This document shows, in pieces, positions 5,398 to 9,337 of a stretch of DNA of 9,337 bases (positions are counted from its first letter, which is position 1; every line of letters starts with the position of its first letter). The stretch spans positions 1-9,337 of the forward strand of contig CAIJZG010000317.1 of assembly GCA_903825065.1 (NCBI GenBank), written 5' to 3'. Under the pieces are notes generated by a model that searched no databases, had not been told where the DNA came from, and saw nothing but the letters and a program-made list of their open reading frames with translations. The translations under genes and the position numbers were made by a program. Source of the stretch: an uncultured Bacteroidota bacterium (GTDB lineage: Bacteria; Bacteroidota; Bacteroidia; Chitinophagales; Chitinophagaceae).

Positions 5398-7425
5398 ATG
5401 ACTTCTCAACATCAGGCTGGTCACAGTCAAATTAGTAAAATCAGTTTAGCTGGTTTAATTGTTACTTTAGGAATTATCTATGGAGATATTGGCACTTCGC
5501 CACTCTATGTTTTCAGATCTATAATGGGAGAAAGGCAAATAACAGAGCAACTTGTTTATGGGGGCATTTCCTGTGTTATTTGGACTCTTACTCTCCAGAC
5601 TACATTCAAATATGTGTTTCTGACTTTAAGGGCAGATAACCGAGGGGAGGGAGGAATATTCTCTTTGTATGCATTAGTTAGGCGTTATGCAAAATGGTTA
5701 TATATACCAGCAATTATCGGTGCGGCAACACTTTTAGCCGATGGTATTATTACCCCACCTATTTCTGTTTCTTCAGCAGTTGAAGGTTTGAGTGGAATAC
5801 AAGGTTTAGAAAATACCATTGTTCCAGGAAACAATTTAACGGTTGGCATTGTGATTGGTATTATCTCACTCTTGTTTTTCTTTCAAAGATTTGGAACTAA
5901 AGTAGTGGGATTTGCTTTTGGTCCGATTATGCTTGTATGGTTTTCCATGATTTTGTTAATGGGAGCATTACAAATCAATCATATGCCAGGAATTATACGA
6001 GCTTTTAATCCTTATTATGCCTACGATTTGTTGGTAAATTATCCAAAAGGGTTTTGGCTATTAGGAGCTGTATTCCTTTGTACTACAGGTGCTGAAGCAT
6101 TATATAGTGATTTGGGACATTGTGGAAGAAAAAACATTCAGGTAAGTTGGATCTTTGTAAAACTTGCTTTGATCATTAATTATATGGGTCAAGGAGCTTG
6201 GATCTTATTATATGCATCCCAACAACATGGCGTTCATCCTGATATTATTCCTACATTAAATGGGTTAAATCCTTTTTACGAATTAATGCCGCATTGGTTT
6301 CTATTAACAGGTGTTATCATTGCCACTTTGGCAACTATAATTGCTAGTCAGGCTTTGATCAGTGGATCGTTTACATTAATTAACGAAGCCATTAGTTTGA
6401 ACTGCTGGCCAAGAGTTACCATAAAATTTCCAACAGATATCAAGGGTCAAATTTATATACCAAGTCTTAACTGGATTCTTTGGATTGGTTGTATCGGTAT
6501 GATGTTATATTTCAGAGAAAGTGCACTCATGGAAGCTGCCTATGGATTTTCCATTGTAATTGCCATGTTAATGACTACCTCTTTGATGTTTGTTTATATG
6601 CGGATGGTTAGAAAATGGAATTCAGCACTTATTACCATCATCATGTTGGTATTTGTAACGGTGGAATTTGCCTTCTTTATTACCAATGTGGCAAAGATCA
6701 AACAACGTTGGATGTTCTTGTTCTTTGAATTTGGTTTGATATTTATTATGGTGATCTGGTATCGAGCAAGAAAAATAACAAACAGGTATTTGCAATTTGT
6801 AAAATTATCGGATTACACAAAACGATTATTGGACTTAAGTATTGATAAAGATTATCCTAAATATGCTACACACTTAGTTTATTTAACAAAAGCAGATTAT
6901 GAAGGTGAGATCGAAAAACGTATCATGCATAGTATACTTCATCGAAAGCCTAAAAGAGCTGAAGTATATTGGTTTGTGCATATACATCGTTCCGATAATC
7001 CATATTCCATGGAATTCACTACTAAAGAAATAGTGCCTGGAAAGATTGTCAGAGTTGATTTCAATCTTGGATTTAGGGTTCAATTAAGGATTAATCAACT
7101 ATTTAAAAAGGTCATGCAGGATATGTATGCTCATCATGAGATTAATATTGAGAATAAATATGAAAGCTTGGAAAGTAATACATTCCATGCCGATATTACA
7201 TATGTGATCATTGAAACATTTCTCTCTGTTGAAAACGAATTTTCATTGAAAGAAGGGTTTATTATGGATTCTTATTTTGCCATCAAAAATTATTCACAAT
7301 CAGATCAAAAAGCATTTGGTTTGGATACTGCTGTTACAGTGGTGGAGCATGTTCCATTTATTATAAGTCCGAAACTTAATTTCCCATTGGTGAGAAAAAA
7401 TGGGTACAGAGAAGAATTGCATTAA
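5398..7425 (+). CDS. kup: Kup-family potassium uptake transporter
   Basis: An inner-membrane K+ transporter of the Kup/HAK/KT family (K+/H+ symport in characterised members), 675 aa against about 620 for the E. coli protein. The diagnostic first membrane segment is GIIYGDIGTSPLYVF (residues 25-39, Asp30 in the conserved GDIGTSPLY), followed by DNRGEGGIFSLYAL, ATLLADGIITPPISVSSAVEGL and the central TTGAEALYSDLGHCG. Hydrophobic segments, about 12 in all, run to about residue 460. The last 210 or so residues are the hydrophilic cytoplasmic domain usual in the family. The frame is open from a GTG at 5326, but that 24-residue extension lacks family character; homologues begin shortly before SLAGLxVTLGIIYGD, so the ATG at 5398 is preferred. 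It is convergent, with a 13-bp gap, with the histidine kinase that follows a KdpD-like sensor. This places two potassium-related systems side by side. It appears intact. Confidence 0.95.
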   Translation: MTSQHQAGHSQISKISLAGLIVTLGIIYGDIGTSPLYVFRSIMGERQITEQLVYGGISCVIWTLTLQTTFKYVFLTLRADNRGEGGIFSLYALVRRYAKWLYIPAIIGAATLLADGIITPPISVSSAVEGLSGIQGLENTIVPGNNLTVGIVIGIISLLFFFQRFGTKVVGFAFGPIMLVWFSMILLMGALQINHMPGIIRAFNPYYAYDLLVNYPKGFWLLGAVFLCTTGAEALYSDLGHCGRKNIQVSWIFVKLALIINYMGQGAWILLYASQQHGVHPDIIPTLNGLNPFYELMPHWFLLTGVIIATLATIIASQALISGSFTLINEAISLNCWPRVTIKFPTDIKGQIYIPSLNWILWIGCIGMMLYFRESALMEAAYGFSIVIAMLMTTSLMFVYMRMVRKWNSALITIIMLVFVTVEFAFFITNVAKIKQRWMFLFFEFGLIFIMVIWYRARKITNRYLQFVKLSDYTKRLLDLSIDKDYPKYATHLVYLTKADYEGEIEKRIMHSILHRKPKRAEVYWFVHIHRSDNPYSMEFTTKEIVPGKIVRVDFNLGFRVQLRINQLFKKVMQDMYAHHEINIENKYESLESNTFHADITYVIIETFLSVENEFSLKEGFIMDSYFAIKNYSQSDQKAFGLDTAVTVVEHVPFIISPKLNFPLVRKNGYREELH

Positions 7426-7438
7426 TGGATTATTCAAA

Positions 7439-9136
7439 TTAAGCCAATGGTAAACTGAAGCTGAAATAACTACCTTCTCCAATACTGCTAGTTACTTTAA
7501 GTAAACCTTTTTGTGCTTCAATGAATTCTTTTGAAATGGCAAGGCCTAATCCAGTGCCAGTTCTTTCGTGTGTGCCTGGTACTTTAAAATATCTGTCGAA
7601 TATTTTTGGCAAGTATTTTTCTTCAATACCCCTTCCGTAATCCTGAACAAATATTTCTAAACTTGTATCATTAATGGAATAACCTAGATGTATTTGTCCA
7701 TTTTCTGCAGAATATTTTATGGCATTCGTTAACAAATTTATTAAAACCCAGGAAGTTTTTTCTTGATCAGCCATTACTTTAGGTAGCTTTTGATATTCAT
7801 CAATTTGTAACTTTATTCTTTTTTGTTGTGCTTGAAATTGTATGGTGCTTAGCGCATTATCAATGAATTGTTGGGGGATAACTGGCTGTAATTTCAGCTG
7901 AATATTGCCGGTTTCCACCTGCGACATATTCAACAATTCTCCTGTTATTTTTAGGAGCCGATCGGCATCGTCAACAATGCTATGAATCAATTCTTTTTGA
8001 TCTTCATTGAATTGGCCCACTTTTTCATTAGTAAGCAAACTCGCACTCATTTTAATGGAAGCGAGAGGTGTTTTTAATTCATGTGATACTGTTGCTATGA
8101 AATTGGTTTTTGCTTCATTCAGTTCATGAAATGGTGTAATATTTCTTAACACAATAACCTGTCCAATCATTTTTTCGCCATTAGTTACTGAGAAGACATC
8201 CTTATTGAAATAACTTTCTTTATTGTCTGCGTAAATTTTTAATTCTTTTTGTTCATTATCTGTTACGAGTAAAATTCTCATTAAATCATTCTTCAAAGCA
8301 ATATCAGGCGCATAGTTACCAATGATTTCTTTTTCATTAAGTCCTAAAAGATTTTCTGCTACTATATTAAAAAAAAGAATATTTCTTTTTTCATCGAGAC
8401 CAATAATCCCATCTTTCATTTGATTGATAATGGTTTCTATTCTACTTTTTTCAAATGTAATTTTCGCTATATTACTATGTTCATAAGCATCTAGCTTTTC
8501 TGCCATCGTATTGAATGCATTGGCAAGATCTCCAAATTCGTCTTTCTGTTCAAGGTGGATCCTTTTGTCGTATTGCTTATCTGCAATCGCCGAAATTCCT
8601 TCAGATAATGCACGAATAGGTTTTGATATAACATCTGGGAAGTTAATTACAAATGTAAAAGTAACCAGCGTGAGTAAAGTGAAAAGGATTGTCAATACTA
8701 CAATAGCATTTTCAGCTGTATTTTGAGCAACTTCATTCTTGCGAAGAATTGCATGTTGATTAATTTCACTTACTAATAAAATACTATTGCTGAGACGGGA
8801 CCTGATTTCTGTATTGTATCGACTTTTTTTAAATTGTTCATAATAGTTTCTTAAACTCTCGGTTGCTTCACGTTCGCCTGGTTCTGTTATGTTTGATTCT
8901 TGCAGTTTAAGATTTTTCTCAAATGTTGAAAGAGCGATACTATCAGTGCTGATCTGATTTAGCGCTTGCAACATATGATTGGCATAGACTAAAGATTCAT
9001 GATTATTTTGAATAATCTTAGTAGCGTCGTCTTTTAGTTTGGTGATATAAAAAATTCCAAATATCCCAAACACAAGAATCACTATGAAAAGGAAGGACAT
9101 TCCCAAACTAAGTTTTGTTTTCAATTTTATAGGCAT
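7439..9136 (-). CDS. Membrane histidine kinase (HAMP-PAS-HisKA-HATPase), probable kinase half of a split KdpD system
   Basis: A 565-aa sensor kinase. Order: membrane segment (about 11-32), an extracytoplasmic, mostly helical region of about 110 residues without cysteines (about 33-143), second membrane segment (about 144-166), HAMP (about 168-222, with SKPIRALSEGISAI and DEFGDLANAFNTM), PAS (about 228-338, IINQMKDGIIGLDE), HisKA with phospho-acceptor His352 in VSHELKTPL, and the HATPase domain with N-box NLLTNAIKYS (Asn471), G1 DYGRGI (499-504) and G2 GTGLGLAI (527-534). All catalytic motifs are intact. It starts one base after the stop of a KdpD-N-terminal-like gene (TCATGATATG), so the two are almost certainly co-transcribed and probably translationally coupled. 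In Bacteroidota, kinases in this position accompany the Kdp potassium system. It lacks KdpD's own four-helix DUF4118 membrane region, so the signal path must differ from E. coli KdpD. The response regulator is not in the window. Confidence 0.9.
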   Translation of the reverse strand: MPIKLKTKLSLGMSFLFIVILVFGIFGIFYITKLKDDATKIIQNNHESLVYANHMLQALNQISTDSIALSTFEKNLKLQESNITEPGEREATESLRNYYEQFKKSRYNTEIRSRLSNSILLVSEINQHAILRKNEVAQNTAENAIVVLTILFTLLTLVTFTFVINFPDVISKPIRALSEGISAIADKQYDKRIHLEQKDEFGDLANAFNTMAEKLDAYEHSNIAKITFEKSRIETIINQMKDGIIGLDEKRNILFFNIVAENLLGLNEKEIIGNYAPDIALKNDLMRILLVTDNEQKELKIYADNKESYFNKDVFSVTNGEKMIGQVIVLRNITPFHELNEAKTNFIATVSHELKTPLASIKMSASLLTNEKVGQFNEDQKELIHSIVDDADRLLKITGELLNMSQVETGNIQLKLQPVIPQQFIDNALSTIQFQAQQKRIKLQIDEYQKLPKVMADQEKTSWVLINLLTNAIKYSAENGQIHLGYSINDTSLEIFVQDYGRGIEEKYLPKIFDRYFKVPGTHERTGTGLGLAISKEFIEAQKGLLKVTSSIGEGSYFSFSLPLA

Positions 9137-9137
9137 A

Positions 9138-9337
9138 TCATGAAAGGATTACAATGTCAATTTCAGATTTCGATAATTTTTGTAAAAGTTGATTAAAAAC
9201 CGCCGTATTTAAAATAATATTTAATAGGTTTAAATGTGGCTTACCTATACAGATTGTTGTAATCTGATATTGTTCTGTTACCTCAAAGATACCCTTTGCT
9301 ATATTCTCACTTTTTAATCTTATTATTTCTGCGCCAA
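9138..9337 (-). CDS. kdpD: KdpD N-terminal/universal-stress-like sensor protein, C-terminal end only
   Basis: Only the last 65 codons and the TGA are in the window; the gene enters from the right edge. The visible end reads GAEIIRLKSENIAKGIFEV, then YQITTICIGKPHLNLL and a final strand EIDIVILS before the stop. This is the pattern of the universal-stress-protein-like domain of KdpD: a helix after the AxxxRL motif, a hydrophobic strand ending in IGKP, then helix and strand. In E. coli KdpD this domain is followed by membrane helices and the kinase; here the protein stops right after it, and a separate kinase gene starts one base later. It therefore looks like a stand-alone KdpD sensory module that works with that kinase. 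The upstream KdpD ATP-binding domain is predicted but outside the window. The call rests on a short segment plus context. Confidence 0.72.
   Translation of the reverse strand, partial: GAEIIRLKSENIAKGIFEVTEQYQITTICIGKPHLNLLNIILNTAVFNQLLQKLSKSEIDIVILS

Noticed and set aside
7422..7442. Possible bidirectional terminator between kup and the kinase gene (TTAAT paired with ATTAA).
   Set aside because: Only a 5-base AT stem with an 11-base loop and no U-run; not a credible intrinsic terminator.

Overview
The window looks like chromosomal DNA of a Bacteroidota bacterium, most likely of the Chitinophagaceae type. The evidence is AT-rich coding sequence, starts without a Shine-Dalgarno sequence, a TAnnTTTG-type -7 box, a lipoprotein of a family typical of the phylum, and a stand-alone KdpD-like sensor protein followed by a separate histidine kinase. 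I see no RNA gene, insertion sequence, CRISPR array or phage gene.

Left part, minus strand (1-3491): a large UvrD/Rep-type helicase fused to a RecB-like PD-(D/E)XK nuclease with a four-cysteine (Fe-S type) signature, followed downstream by the N-terminal part of an Ig-like (Big_5 type) lipoprotein that leaves the window at base 1. The lipoprotein has its own good promoter match in the 84-bp gap.

Middle, plus strand (3592-7425): a small SRPBCC ligand-binding-fold protein divergent from the helicase, a LacI/GalR-family repressor with no sugar genes beside it, and a Kup potassium transporter. The regions upstream of the repressor and of kup share three short sequence blocks in the same order (TTCCGCTTAA, TTGAAAT, TATCTTCGAT). 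This suggests related promoters or a common regulator.

Right part, minus strand (7439-9337): a membrane histidine kinase (TM, extracytoplasmic helices, TM, HAMP, PAS, HisKA, HATPase) convergent with kup. Immediately upstream, one base away, is the 3' end of a KdpD-N-terminal/universal-stress-like protein that continues beyond the window. Together they look like a split KdpD system, in which the sensory KdpD module and the kinase are separate proteins. The right half is therefore probably a potassium-homeostasis neighbourhood: Kup uptake plus Kdp-type sensing, with kdpABC and a response regulator expected further right, though not seen.

Most of the window is ordinary, well-conserved chromosome. 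The items best worth a second look are the shared leader blocks of the lacI-type gene and kup, the split KdpD/kinase pair, and the single-chain helicase-nuclease. All intergenic gaps are shorter than 300 bp. I found no convincing intrinsic terminator.
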